This document shows, piece after piece, positions 35,032-44,072 of a DNA stretch of 64,000 nucleotides. The stretch is taken from contig OY282457.1 of the NCBI GenBank assembly GCA_958296235.1, forward strand, positions 310,001 to 374,000, in the 5' to 3' direction. This DNA is from an uncultured Candidatus Binatia bacterium (GTDB lineage Bacteria > Desulfobacterota > Binatia > Bin18). The notes under the pieces are model-generated. The model did no database searches, was not told where the DNA came from, and saw only the letters and a list, made by a program, of their open reading frames with translations. Every line of letters begins with the position of its first letter. Within the stretch, counting starts at the first letter, position 1. The translations under genes were made by a program, and so were the position numbers.

Positions 35032-35829
35032 ATGGCGGAAATGGGTTCAGCTGCCACGCGGGTCGAAGTCACGCTTAAAAAAGCGGGCGGCCCCGGAGAC
35101 GATAAGGTCCATACTTGGCCGAATCTGGTCCGAGCGGAATTCCTGTGCACCCTGTTTACGATTATCTTTCTGCTCTTATGGTCGCTGCTGGTTGACGCGC
35201 CGCTTGAAGAGCCGGCCGACCCTGGGCGCACGCCCAATCCGTCCAAAGCGCCCTGGTATTTCCTGGGACTCCAGGAAATACTGGTCTTCTTCGACCCCTG
35301 GCACGCCGGAGTGGTAGCGCCGACCTTTATTATTATGGGGCTGATGGTTATTCCCTTTATTGATATTAATCCCAAGGGCAACGGCTATTACACCTTTAAG
35401 GAACGGAAGTATGAAATCCTGACCTTTATCTTTGGCTTTCATGTGCTGTGGATTTCGACCATTGTGATTGGCACTTTTGTCAGAGGACCGGGCTGGAACT
35501 GGTTTTGGCCCTGGGAGGTGTGGGATGCGCATTTGGTTGAAGCCTTGACCAACCAGGACCTGCCCTATCTGGTCGGCATACGGGACTACTGGACCGCGGC
35601 CGCTTTTGGCTTGTCACTCATCCTTGGTTTCTTTGTGGTCGGAACTGCGGCCATGTATTGGTGGGTGGTGTGGCTCAAGGGCCGCGAATTCATGCAGCGC
35701 TGGGGCGCGGCCCGCTTTTTCTTAACGTCCTTTCTGACGCTGAATATGATTGCCGTTGTGATTAAGATGCTCCTGCGTCACATACTGAATGTGAAGTATA
35801 TTTTAGTGACGCCGTGGATTAATGTTTGA
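35032..35829 (+). CDS. Cytochrome b C-terminal (subunit IV-like) protein
   Basis: A 265-residue membrane protein with the C-terminal helices of split cytochrome b and additional helices. The Qo-site motif, PEWY in most complexes, appears as KAPWYFLGLQEILVFFDPWH, a form seen in menaquinone-using complexes. Further helices follow at about 100-125, 130-150, 185-210 and 225-250. GGGAG precedes the ATG. The extra two C-terminal helices go beyond plastid-type subunit IV. It acts with the N-terminal cytochrome b, the Rieske protein and the multihaem cytochrome. Confidence 0.9.
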   Translation: MAEMGSAATRVEVTLKKAGGPGDDKVHTWPNLVRAEFLCTLFTIIFLLLWSLLVDAPLEEPADPGRTPNPSKAPWYFLGLQEILVFFDPWHAGVVAPTFIIMGLMVIPFIDINPKGNGYYTFKERKYEILTFIFGFHVLWISTIVIGTFVRGPGWNWFWPWEVWDAHLVEALTNQDLPYLVGIRDYWTAAAFGLSLILGFFVVGTAAMYWWVVWLKGREFMQRWGAARFFLTSFLTLNMIAVVIKMLLRHILNVKYILVTPWINV

Positions 35830-35853
35830 AAAGAGTACGCGTATTTACTCTTT

Positions 35854-36030
35854 ATGGCGTTCTATCTGGCAAAATTTCTTCAGGCCTTTGGGATTGCCGA
35901 TGTTGGCTACGCGCTCTTCGTTGGGTTGACTGAAGAAAAGAGCATGAGTAAGGAATTATGGCTGCTTGGGGTTGGGGTAGTGGTGTTCTACCTCGGCCGC
36001 TTCCTGGAGACGCGCGCAACCGGCTCATAA
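35854..36030 (+). CDS. 58-residue membrane protein in the cytochrome bc operon
   Basis: A small frame starting MAFYLAKFLQAFGIADVGYA and ending FLETRATGS, with hydrophobic stretches near residues 12-25 and 35-50 (ELWLLGVGVVVFYLGRFLE), probably one or two transmembrane helices. The ribosome site is poor. It fills the gap between the C-terminal cytochrome b gene and the multihaem cytochrome gene, on the same strand. Probably a second small subunit of the complex; no family recognised. Confidence 0.65.
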   Translation: MAFYLAKFLQAFGIADVGYALFVGLTEEKSMSKELWLLGVGVVVFYLGRFLETRATGS

Positions 36031-36053
36031 TGGCCGGCCCATAATGGATTGTT

Positions 36054-38849
36054 ATGGCACGTAGAGAAGTTGACGACGAAAAGAAATCGTATAGTGGAGT
36101 GTTTCTCTTCGCAGTGGGGTTGCTGCTGATCGGGTCGGTCTGGTCGGTCTGGGACGATGCTGTTTCGCGTCGGCCCTGGAAGAAATACCAGGCTGAATTC
36201 TCGATGATTGCCTACAACAAAACGCTGGCGGAAATTCAGGCCGAAGAAGAGCGTCTGGCCGCAGAGCCGGTCTACCAGGAGGCTCTGACAACCCTAGAGT
36301 CGGCCCAGGCTGATATCATGGGCGGGGAGGGGGGGCAGCGTCTCGCCACGCTGCAAACCGCACTTGCGGCCGCGGAGATTCGGACCAGCGACGCGGAGAA
36401 TGCCTTACGTGTCGTCCGCAGTGAGATCGAAGCGGCCTGGTATGAATACGACCATGCGATCCAGTTAGAACACGCGACAAAAGACGAGAAAGCCCACCTT
36501 GATGCGCTCCAGGCCGAGGCGGCCGAGCGTGAGAAGGTCTTTCTGGCCGAGCAATCCGAGCGTGACCGGATTGAAAACGAGATCAATGAGATCAACGCGC
36601 GTGTTATCGAAGCGCAGGAAATGTTGCGCACAATGAACCAGCAAAAGGATTTCCTGGAACAGCGTATAGACAATTATGTGATGCGGCCGGTCCCGGGGCT
36701 CGTCCTGCCTGCGATTCCAGCCATTACGCAGGTGGTCGTGCCAGAATTCGACCGGAGCAATTTTGATACGCCCCTGGCGCGCGTTGACCGCTGCCAATCC
36801 TGCCATGTCGGTATTGACAAGCGCGGCTTTGAGGACCAGCCGAATCCGCACAAAACGCATCCGCAGTATGACGTTTTGATGACGAACCATCCACCCGAAT
36901 TGTTCGGCTGCACCTCATGTCATAATGGCCAGGGGGTCGCCACCAGCAGCGTGGATATTGCTCACGGCTACGTGCAATTCTGGGAGCATCCGCTGCTGCT
37001 CGGTCCAAAAATGGAAGCCAATTGTCTGAGCTGTCACTCCGATATGCAGACGGTGGCAACGCAGAATGCCACCGTTGGCCAGCATATCGCCCGCGGCGAA
37101 AAGCTCTTTATGCAGCTCGGCTGTACCGGCTGTCATTTGGTCGAAGGGTATGGCGAGGTCAAGAAAATAGGTCCCTACCTGCGGCGGGTCGCCGCCAAGT
37201 CCGACCCCGCCTGGATGGTTGAATGGGTCACGAACCCACAGGAGTTTCGACCGCATACCCGGATGCCGCACTTTTTCTTTACTGAGGACCAAGGCCGAGC
37301 GGTGACGGCCTATTTGATGAAGGCCAGCATGGAGGAAGGCCAGGCGTGGCTGGACGCTCACGCTGAGCCGGAAGGCATTGATCCGAATAATGCGGAACTC
37401 GTCCAAAAAGGCGCGCGCCTGGTCAATTCCCTGGGCTGTCGAGCCTGCCACGGATTCAACGCGGAACAGACCGCCACTATGGTCGGGCAGAATAAAAATC
37501 ATGCGCCGAATTTAGCCCGTGTTGCGGAGAAGACAAACGCGCGCTGGCTCTATCATTGGATCAAGAATCCGCGCGACTACGCCCCGAATACGGCCATGCC
37601 GGACCTGCGTCTGAGCGACGAAGAAGCGCAGGCCATAGTGTCGTATCTCTTGACCCTCAAGACCGAGATTGAGCGCCCGGACATGCGGTCCGAGTTGGAG
37701 GACCCGGACTTGATTCTCGAAGGGGAGGGTTTGGTCCGACAATATGGCTGCCACGGCTGCCACGACATCCCGGGCATGGAAAGGGAGGCGCGCATTGGGG
37801 TTGAGCTGACTTCATTTGGCGAGAAGAGCCTGGCAGAACTCTTCTTCGGGAACCGCACCGATGTCCCGCATACCTGGGAGGACTGGACGTATGAAAAGGT
37901 CAAGGCCCCGCGTGGCTATGCCACAGAACGCATTGCCCAGCTCATGCCGTGGTTCAATCTCTCGGACGAAGATATTCTGGCTGTGCGCGTCTTTTTGAAG
38001 AGCCAGACCGGACATCACGTGCCTGAGCGATTCACCGCGCACGGTGACTGGACCGACACTATTGTCAAAGGGCAGCGGCTGGTCCAGTACTACAATTGTA
38101 CCGGCTGCCACGTCATCGAAGGCGGTGGCGGAGATGTTCGCTCGCTCTATTTGGACAATCCGGCCCTGGCCCCGCCTATTTTGACCGGCCAGGGAAAAAA
38201 GGTGCAGCCGGAGTGGTTCTACGGCTTTCTCAAACAGCCGATTCCCATCCGGCCCTGGCTCGAACTGCGGATGCCGACCTTTCATTTCGCCAATGACGAA
38301 GCCAGCGGGCTTGTGGACTATTTTAATGCCTTAAGCAAGCTGGAGATCCCGTACAACTATTTTGACCCCTCACGCACCGCGCCGGACATGGTCCATGCCG
38401 GTGAGGTCTTGATGTCAGAGGATTATTTTGCGTGTTTCTCGTGTCATCAACAGGGAGACCAGAAGCCCGAAGGCCCACCTGACGGCTGGGCGCCTGATTT
38501 GGGCTTGGCAAAAGAGCGTCTGAACCCGGAGTGGATCGTTGAGTGGATTAAAGACCCACAGGCGCTTATGCCTGGGACGAAGATGCCGACTTTCTACCCT
38601 GGTGGCCCGGATGACATCTTTGCGGGTGACGAAGATAAGCAAATGGTTGCCATGCGTGACTATATTATGTTGCTCGGGATTGATGACCCGTTCGCCAGTA
38701 TGAATGGGAATGGGTCGAGTGGAATCGCGGCTGCCACAGTTCAGGAAACATCTCAAGATGATACAGCAACGCTGGTAGAGGAGTCGGCCCCATCTGCTGA
38801 CGACGCAAGAGAGGCCGAAAATACTGAAGCGACCGAAACAAATATGTAG
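36054..38849 (+). CDS. Membrane-anchored octahaem c-type cytochrome
   Basis: A 931-residue cytochrome with eight CxxCH sites: CQSCH (about 247), CTSCH (286), CLSCH (324), CTGCH (357), CRACH (462), CHGCH (565), CTGCH (682) and CFSCH (793). An N-terminal helix (YSGVFLFAVGLLLIGSVWSV, about 13-32) anchors it; residues 50-215 form a long coiled coil before the haem domains. Repeated PxTxMPxF segments supply the axial Met of mono-haem cytochrome c folds. It replaces cytochrome c1/f as electron outlet of the complex. The C-terminal tail is acidic and Thr/Glu-rich. Confidence 0.9.
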   Translation: MARREVDDEKKSYSGVFLFAVGLLLIGSVWSVWDDAVSRRPWKKYQAEFSMIAYNKTLAEIQAEEERLAAEPVYQEALTTLESAQADIMGGEGGQRLATLQTALAAAEIRTSDAENALRVVRSEIEAAWYEYDHAIQLEHATKDEKAHLDALQAEAAEREKVFLAEQSERDRIENEINEINARVIEAQEMLRTMNQQKDFLEQRIDNYVMRPVPGLVLPAIPAITQVVVPEFDRSNFDTPLARVDRCQSCHVGIDKRGFEDQPNPHKTHPQYDVLMTNHPPELFGCTSCHNGQGVATSSVDIAHGYVQFWEHPLLLGPKMEANCLSCHSDMQTVATQNATVGQHIARGEKLFMQLGCTGCHLVEGYGEVKKIGPYLRRVAAKSDPAWMVEWVTNPQEFRPHTRMPHFFFTEDQGRAVTAYLMKASMEEGQAWLDAHAEPEGIDPNNAELVQKGARLVNSLGCRACHGFNAEQTATMVGQNKNHAPNLARVAEKTNARWLYHWIKNPRDYAPNTAMPDLRLSDEEAQAIVSYLLTLKTEIERPDMRSELEDPDLILEGEGLVRQYGCHGCHDIPGMEREARIGVELTSFGEKSLAELFFGNRTDVPHTWEDWTYEKVKAPRGYATERIAQLMPWFNLSDEDILAVRVFLKSQTGHHVPERFTAHGDWTDTIVKGQRLVQYYNCTGCHVIEGGGGDVRSLYLDNPALAPPILTGQGKKVQPEWFYGFLKQPIPIRPWLELRMPTFHFANDEASGLVDYFNALSKLEIPYNYFDPSRTAPDMVHAGEVLMSEDYFACFSCHQQGDQKPEGPPDGWAPDLGLAKERLNPEWIVEWIKDPQALMPGTKMPTFYPGGPDDIFAGDEDKQMVAMRDYIMLLGIDDPFASMNGNGSSGIAAATVQETSQDDTATLVEESAPSADDAREAENTEATETNM

Positions 38850-38860
38850 AGGAGGAAAAT

Positions 38861-39583
38861 ATGCGTAGTATGAACATCAAAACGGTTCTTTCCCTTGTTG
38901 TCGGAGCTAGTCTGTCTCTGGCTTCTGTGGCCCTTGGGTACGACGCCGGCGCAGTCGATAATGGTGGGAGCATTAGTGGAAGCATTACGTTTGCTGGTGA
39001 TGCGCCTGAAGCCGTGCCCATTGAGGCAACCAAAGACGCAAAAGTATGCGCGAAGACGCAAAAGTATGATGAGAGTCTCGTGGTTGGCGGGAACAAAGGG
39101 ATAAAGAATGTTGTCGTCTCAATCTCGAATATTTCCGGCGGAAAAGGGTTTGGCGAGGTCATGCCCTTAGATCAAAAAGAATGTGTCTACACGCCGCATA
39201 TCGTTCTCACGCCAGCCGGGTCGGAACTCGAGATTCTCAATAACGATGGTATCCTGCACAACATTCATACCTATAGCGAGGCGAATCCGGCATTTAATCA
39301 GGCACAGCCAAAATTTAAGAAGAAGTTGAAGAAAAAATTCGATCAGCCTGAGTACGTGAAAGTGACCTGCGACGCGCATAGCTGGATGTCCGGCTGGATC
39401 GTTGTCATGGACCATCCTTATTACGCGGTGACGGACGGGGAGGGCAAGTTCAGCCTGGGCGATGTGCCAGCTGGTGAATACGAGGTGAAGATCTGGCATG
39501 AGACTTTAGGGGAAACCATGCAAAAAGTGACGGTGGAAGCTGGGAGTGATGCCAGTCTTGCGGTGGAGCTATCGCAGTCCTGA
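38861..39583 (+). CDS. Secreted cupredoxin-like protein
   Basis: A 240-residue protein with a cleavable signal peptide (SLVVGASLSLASVALG, cut near residue 26) and a plastocyanin/azurin-like copper fold. Candidate copper ligands are the His in DGILHNIHTY and Cys, His and Met in VTCDAHSWMSGW. The C-terminal part (VTDGEGKFSLGDVPAGEYEV) is a carboxypeptidase-regulatory-like beta-sandwich. It is the last gene of the bc operon, with AGGAGG before its ATG, and could carry electrons from the octahaem cytochrome. The strong terminator at 39605 follows. Confidence 0.85.
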   Translation: MRSMNIKTVLSLVVGASLSLASVALGYDAGAVDNGGSISGSITFAGDAPEAVPIEATKDAKVCAKTQKYDESLVVGGNKGIKNVVVSISNISGGKGFGEVMPLDQKECVYTPHIVLTPAGSELEILNNDGILHNIHTYSEANPAFNQAQPKFKKKLKKKFDQPEYVKVTCDAHSWMSGWIVVMDHPYYAVTDGEGKFSLGDVPAGEYEVKIWHETLGETMQKVTVEAGSDASLAVELSQS

Positions 39584-39604
39584 GCGAGTTGAATTTTGGA
39601 GCAA

Positions 39605-39637
39605 AAAGGGAGCCCGAATTCGGGCTCCCTTTTTTTA
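39605..39637 (+). terminator. Strong rho-independent terminator of the cytochrome bc operon
   Basis: A perfect dyad GGGAGCCCGAATTCGGGCTC plus CC, flanked by AAA and followed by seven T. It lies 22 bases past the cupredoxin stop. Confidence 0.95.
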
Positions 39638-39717
39638 TGTTTGGAACAGAGGAGTTGGGATTATTCAGGCTCTTGTTATTTTGATGAAGTACCCGCACGC
39701 ATTGATCTCTATGAAAT

Positions 39718-39847
39718 ATATTGACTATAGTCAATATTAAGTATTCCAAACTTTACAGGACAGGCAACTCCTAATTTTCTCATAAAAGTATGAGGTCTTA
39801 TTTTGTATGATTTTTTTGGTTAAACAGTTTTGGACTATAGTCAATAT
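39718..39847. promoter_or_regulatory. Repeated palindromic motif GACTATAGTCAATAT in AT-rich gap
   Basis: A perfect 20-bp palindrome, ATATTGACTATAGTCAATAT, lies at 39718-39737. Its core with the right arm (GACTATAGTCAATAT) is repeated exactly at 39833-39847 in the same orientation. A small hairpin CTCATA/TATGAG lies between them near 39779-39794. The stretch 39638-39895 is strongly AT-rich and has no gene. The motif looks like a dimeric regulator's operator, but no adjacent gene is obviously controlled. Confidence 0.5.
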
Positions 39848-39979
39848 ATTCTGCTATATACCTATCCTTCCTTTAACTCTTAGAGGCTGACCTAGTCAGC
39901 ATGTGACCGAATCGAGAATGGAGAGGGAGTATACGAAGTATGGGAAGCCTGTGACGGGGCGCTGATCCCATCTTCATCC

Positions 39980-40222
39980 ATGATGCGCTCGGTCTCGACT
40001 CACCGCTGTGATGAGCGCAGGGGGGCAGACGAACTCTGGACACTCCAGGACGACAGACCGCGAAAATGGATCGACTGGGGACACGGACCGCAGTATTGGG
40101 CGTGGTTTTATGCGCTTGGCCTTGAGGGCGTCCTGGAGCGGACGCGGCCGGCCATGAAGCAGTGCGGTTGGGCGGCCAACTCTGACCCCCTTTGCGGTGT
40201 GAAAGAAATGAACGGCTTGTAA
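39980..40222 (+). pseudogene. Probable gene remnant, 80 codons
   Basis: A GC-rich island in AT-rich sequence. From the first ATG it codes 80 residues (MMRSVSTHRCDERRGADELW ... GWAANSDPLCGVKEMNGL), and the frame is open and protein-like back to 39896 with no good start or ribosome site. I recognise no family. The composition contrast and lack of start suggest a fragment left by transfer or deletion; a small real gene is possible. Confidence 0.3.
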
Positions 40223-40280
40223 TATGATTATAATTTGACAGAATATATATTATCAGACATAAAATATATCAGATAACAAC

Positions 40281-40937
40281 CTACTTTCCTGTCTTGGCGC
40301 GCACCATGTCAGCAAGTGGAGAGTCGGGGAATTGTTCCAGCAAATCAAAATACGCCTGGGGAACGCTTGCCCCCTCCTGTCTCTCTAGGGCTTCGCCCAG
40401 GGCCAGCAGCGCTTCACTCTTACTTGGCCCATCCAGTTCAGCAGCCGCGCGGTACCACTGTGCCGCAGTATCGAACTCTGCTGCTTCTTCCGCACCGTGG
40501 CCCAAACGTAAGAGCGCAATCTGTTTCACATACGGTCCGGCATCACCGGATGTGGCGACTCGCTCGTAGGCATCCTTCGCCTCCACCAGCTGATTGCTCT
40601 TCTCAAATGCCTCCCCTAAGTGCAAAGCGGCGACCCCCCTGCTCTCACCGTGAAGCGCGGCTTCGGCCTGGGTTAATTCGGCAACAGCCATATCGTACTC
40701 TTTCGATTCTATTGCGAGGAGCCCGACTCGAAAATGTTCCAGCCCCTGACTATGACGATACTGTGCCCAGGCGGCCCAGGAAATGCCGGATATGGCACAT
40801 ACGACGACAACGGCACTCCCAAGGACAATCTGCTGTTTGTAGTGCGTGATGACGTCCGACCGCTTGCGGAGCCATTCGACCAGTCGGGCTGAGGGATATG
40901 AAGATGGGGAGAGGGCCTGCTTACGAGTACGTGCCAT
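40281..40937 (-). CDS. TPR-containing membrane protein (YfgM-like)
   Basis: A 218-residue protein with a basic cytoplasmic N terminus (1-36), one transmembrane helix (about 38-57, VLGSAVVVVCAISGISWAAW) and a periplasmic tetratricopeptide region (about 65-215, units such as GVAALHLGEAFEKSNQLVEA and ALLRLGHGAEEAAEFDTAAQ). The layout is that of YfgM-type Sec-associated periplasmic proteins and similar TPR scaffolds. Last gene of the minus-strand MoxR-VWA-BFN group, 29 bases after the BFN gene. Exact role unknown. Confidence 0.75.
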   Translation of the reverse strand: MARTRKQALSPSSYPSARLVEWLRKRSDVITHYKQQIVLGSAVVVVCAISGISWAAWAQYRHSQGLEHFRVGLLAIESKEYDMAVAELTQAEAALHGESRGVAALHLGEAFEKSNQLVEAKDAYERVATSGDAGPYVKQIALLRLGHGAEEAAEFDTAAQWYRAAAELDGPSKSEALLALGEALERQEGASVPQAYFDLLEQFPDSPLADMVRAKTGK

Positions 40938-40966
40938 GAACCGTATAGAGCAGTCTGTGAAAGAGA

Positions 40967-41485
40967 CTACATTTTGTACTTAAAGTCGTCTGGAGACATC
41001 TTCTCCAGGATCTCTGCCCACTTATCCCGAGAGACGCTCGACAAATCCGCTTCTTCCTCACTGTCTTCCTTCTGTTGGAGCACGCTTGACGATTCAAGGA
41101 CCTGGGCCGCCACAAAGATGGGACTTTTCGTTCGAAGCGCAAGCGAAATAGCGTCACTCGGCCGGGAATCAATCACAATATCCCGTTCTCCAACCTTGAG
41201 GCGAATGGCGGCATAATACGTATTGTCCTGGAGATTCGTCACCTCAATAGCCTCGACCTTGCCACCGACTTCCTTGATCGTGTTATGGAGCAGGTCATGG
41301 GTCATGGGCCGCGCCATTTTGATCCCTTCCAACTCGGTCGCCATTGAAGTCGCTTCCATCAAGCCAATCCAAATCGGCAGGTTCAGCTTGTTCTCAGCAT
41401 CTTTCAGGATGACGATTGGGGTCTTGGTCACCGGGTCAAGCGTCAACCCACCGACTTTCATTTCAATAAAACCCTCGCGGTCCAT
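40967..41485 (-). CDS. BFN (bifunctional nuclease, DUF151) family protein
   Basis: A 172-residue cytoplasmic BFN-domain protein. Core motifs are PIVILKDAENKLNLPIWIG, KMARPMTHDLL, NTYYAAIRL and DSRPSDAISLALR. The family is conserved in bacteria and plants and has reported nuclease activity, though its cell role is poorly known. GGAGGAGG precedes the ATG. A second, secreted copy fused to a PDZ domain is at 54521-55333, so this genome carries two paralogues within 14 kb. It is 62 bases downstream of the VWA gene. Confidence 0.9.
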   Translation of the reverse strand: MDREGFIEMKVGGLTLDPVTKTPIVILKDAENKLNLPIWIGLMEATSMATELEGIKMARPMTHDLLHNTIKEVGGKVEAIEVTNLQDNTYYAAIRLKVGERDIVIDSRPSDAISLALRTKSPIFVAAQVLESSSVLQQKEDSEEEADLSSVSRDKWAEILEKMSPDDFKYKM

Positions 41486-41547
41486 TCCTCCTCCATTTGC
41501 GCGGGATTGCAGATAAGAATACCACCTTCAAGGGCACATGCCTACTG

Positions 41548-42960
41548 CTAGGCGGTCACCAGATGATCAATAACGCGGTAGAGCTGGTTGAGGTTGCGAC
41601 ACTCTTCAACCAGATCACAATACGGCGCATAGCGGTCCATCTCGCTATCTCCAAATCCCCACGTCAGCCGGCTTTCGGGGTTCAGCCAAATCACCTGTTT
41701 GGCTTTTTGTTGCAAGTCCCGAATAACCCAGTCGTGCGGCAGATTGTAATTATTGCGCGCGTCGCCCAGCACCAACACCGTGGTCCGCTTATTGATGATG
41801 GAGAGATAATCCCGATGAAACGTCTTGAACGCCCGGCCAAAATCCGAGTGCGCGTAGATATTAATAAAATTGCCCCGTAAGGCTAAATCAATGGCCTGGT
41901 GGACTTCGTTATCCTCGAACAGTTTTGTCACGTCGCCAATATCCGCCACAAAAATAAAGCTGCGCACCTTGGAATAGAGGTCCTGCACAGAGTAGACAAA
42001 TTGCAACATAAAGCGCGAGACGTTCCGCACCGAGTCGGACACGTCACACAGAATGACAACCTGCGGTTTTTCTTTCTTTTTCACATCAAGAATAATGTGA
42101 AAGGGCACGCCGCCATATTGCAGATTCTTTCGGAGTGTTCGCTGTAAATCCAACCGCCCTCGTTTGCCCCGTTTGCGCCGAATCGCAATAATATGTTTCA
42201 GCCGTTGGGCCAGCTTGGTGACCGCCTCTTTCATTTTCCGAATTTCGTCCTCAGACAAATAGTAGAAACTCTTGTCCGCCAGGCTCCTCATTTTTTGCTG
42301 GTCGCGCAGTTCCGAGTCTTTTTTCTCTAATTCAGCCCGGACATAGCTGCGGATCATATGGGCGAGGTCTTGGAGACGCTGGTCAATATATTGAGACAAT
42401 TGTTCTATTTGTTCTGGACTTAAACCGGCCTGCTGTAAGGCATCCTTGAGGTTTTGCAGTTCCTGCTGGATATTGCCAAAACCCATCATCTGGGCGAGCG
42501 CATTCGCGAACTGTCCCTCCTGAAAGGAGCGCTGAATATCCTGGAGATTCGACTGCTGAGCCGCCTCTTGAAGCATTTTTTCAAGTTGCCCCGTATTATT
42601 GGTCAGCAAAGCGCGCGCCAAATCTGACATTTCCTGGTCCATGTTCTGCAAGGCGTCTTCCAGCTGTTCGAGGAAGGCTTGAAACTCTTCCTCGGTCATC
42701 TCCATCGCCTGCATGGTGGACGCGGCCGCAGCCTTGATCACTTCACCGAGGCCGGTGAAGAACATGTCAAAGAGTTCGTCATACACCGAGATGTCTACCT
42801 GACGTTTGACAAAGGTCGCTCGCAACGTGTCTTTCAGTAATTGTTTATCCCGGATCCCAACCAACCCAAGAGCGGCAAAGGTATCCATATTTTCCGCGGC
42901 TGAGACTTTCAGGCCGTTCTCCCGCAGCAAGTGGGCAAATTCAATAATCTTGTCGTCCAT
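41548..42960 (-). CDS. VWA-domain protein (CoxE-like)
   Basis: A 470-residue protein of the CoxE-like von Willebrand A family, partner of MoxR ATPases in metal-centre or complex maturation. The N-terminal two thirds are helical and Gln/Glu-rich (about 90-240, many MxxAxxQ segments). The VWA domain (about 290-470) begins VVILCDVSDSVRN, giving the MIDAS motif DxSxS, with TTVLVLGDARNN as the later metal-site loop. The start is 20 bases past the moxR stop with GAGG upstream. The co-encoded partners here are BFN and TPR proteins rather than a dehydrogenase. Confidence 0.88.
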   Translation of the reverse strand: MDDKIIEFAHLLRENGLKVSAAENMDTFAALGLVGIRDKQLLKDTLRATFVKRQVDISVYDELFDMFFTGLGEVIKAAAASTMQAMEMTEEEFQAFLEQLEDALQNMDQEMSDLARALLTNNTGQLEKMLQEAAQQSNLQDIQRSFQEGQFANALAQMMGFGNIQQELQNLKDALQQAGLSPEQIEQLSQYIDQRLQDLAHMIRSYVRAELEKKDSELRDQQKMRSLADKSFYYLSEDEIRKMKEAVTKLAQRLKHIIAIRRKRGKRGRLDLQRTLRKNLQYGGVPFHIILDVKKKEKPQVVILCDVSDSVRNVSRFMLQFVYSVQDLYSKVRSFIFVADIGDVTKLFEDNEVHQAIDLALRGNFINIYAHSDFGRAFKTFHRDYLSIINKRTTVLVLGDARNNYNLPHDWVIRDLQQKAKQVIWLNPESRLTWGFGDSEMDRYAPYCDLVEECRNLNQLYRVIDHLVTA

Positions 42961-42980
42961 ACAGCCTCACGCCGGCCTAT

Positions 42981-43952
42981 CTAGTGGAGGAGATCTTTGT
43001 CGTCTTGTTCCTGGCTCGTCGCCTGGGTCTCAACCTTTGCCTTCTGACGGCTGATATATTCCTTTAACTCCGCCTCTGCCTTGCGCACATCCCCTTCGTA
43101 TTTCAGGATCGTGTTCAGGGTCTCATTCACCTGAGATTCTTCGAGCCGGTGTACATTGAGCAGGGTGAGCGCTTTCGCCCAGTCCAGGGTCTCGCTGATG
43201 CTGGGAACTTTTTTCAGGTCGAGTTTACGGATTGACTGGACGACTTCAACCACCTGATTAGCGAGCTGCGTGGCGATCCCCGGCACCTTGAGCTTCACAA
43301 TTTCGAGCTCTTGCTCCTGGTTCGGAAAATCTATGAAGAGATGCAGGCAGCGCCGTTTAAGCGCGTCTGACATCTCGCGCGCGTTATTGCTGGTCAAGAC
43401 AACAACCGGGAGATGTTGGGCTTGAATCGTTCCCAGCTCTGGCACACTCACCTGAAAGTCGCTCAGAACCTCAAGCAAAAAGGCTTCAAACTCACTGTCC
43501 GATTTATCGATCTCATCGATGAGTAAGACCAGAGGATGGTCAGCCGATATGGCCTGCAACAAAGGTCGGGGCAGAATAAAGCGTTCCGAGAAGAAGACAC
43601 TATCCTGCTTGCCTATGCGCTCGACCGCTTCCTTCAATGTGGTCGTGCCTTCAAGCACTTCACTGATTTTGTCCTTGAGGATCTGAGTATAGAGCAGTTG
43701 TTTGGCATATTCCCACTCGTACAGGGCTTTCGCCTCATCCAGGCCTTCGTAGCACTGCAGGCGTAACAATTCACAGTCCATCGCCCCGGCCACCACCTTT
43801 GCCAGTTCCGTCTTCCCGACACCAGCCGGCCCTTCGACGAGGATGGGTTTACGCAGTTGGCTGGCTAAATAGACAACGGTCGCGATTTGTCGATTACAAA
43901 TATATTTCTGGTCTGAGAGCCTTGAAACAACGTCATCAACGGATTCGAACAT
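42981..43952 (-). CDS. MoxR-type AAA+ ATPase (CoxD-like)
   Basis: A 323-residue AAA+ ATPase. Walker A is VEGPAGVGKTELAK (about 37-50), Walker B is LVLLIDEIDKSD (about 137-148), with sensor 1 VVLTSNNARE and arginine-finger region LKRRCLHLFIDFP. Together with the VWA protein it forms the usual MoxR-VWA chaperone pair that remodels a client complex. Strong AGGAGG before the ATG. First gene of a four-gene operon on the minus strand; it diverges from the NRDE gene across about 120 bases. The molybdenum hydroxylase at 2.2-6.4 kb is a possible client, only by analogy with cox clusters. Confidence 0.92.
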   Translation of the reverse strand: MFESVDDVVSRLSDQKYICNRQIATVVYLASQLRKPILVEGPAGVGKTELAKVVAGAMDCELLRLQCYEGLDEAKALYEWEYAKQLLYTQILKDKISEVLEGTTTLKEAVERIGKQDSVFFSERFILPRPLLQAISADHPLVLLIDEIDKSDSEFEAFLLEVLSDFQVSVPELGTIQAQHLPVVVLTSNNAREMSDALKRRCLHLFIDFPNQEQELEIVKLKVPGIATQLANQVVEVVQSIRKLDLKKVPSISETLDWAKALTLLNVHRLEESQVNETLNTILKYEGDVRKAEAELKEYISRQKAKVETQATSQEQDDKDLLH

Positions 43953-44072
43953 TCTTCCTCCTCAGCGCATAGGTGATGCCGGCAGACCGTATCATAGGGG
44001 TGGCTGAAACACAACGTGAATGCCCCTTCCCTCTTGCGACGCCTGGCTCCCCATCTTATACTGCCGCGCGCT

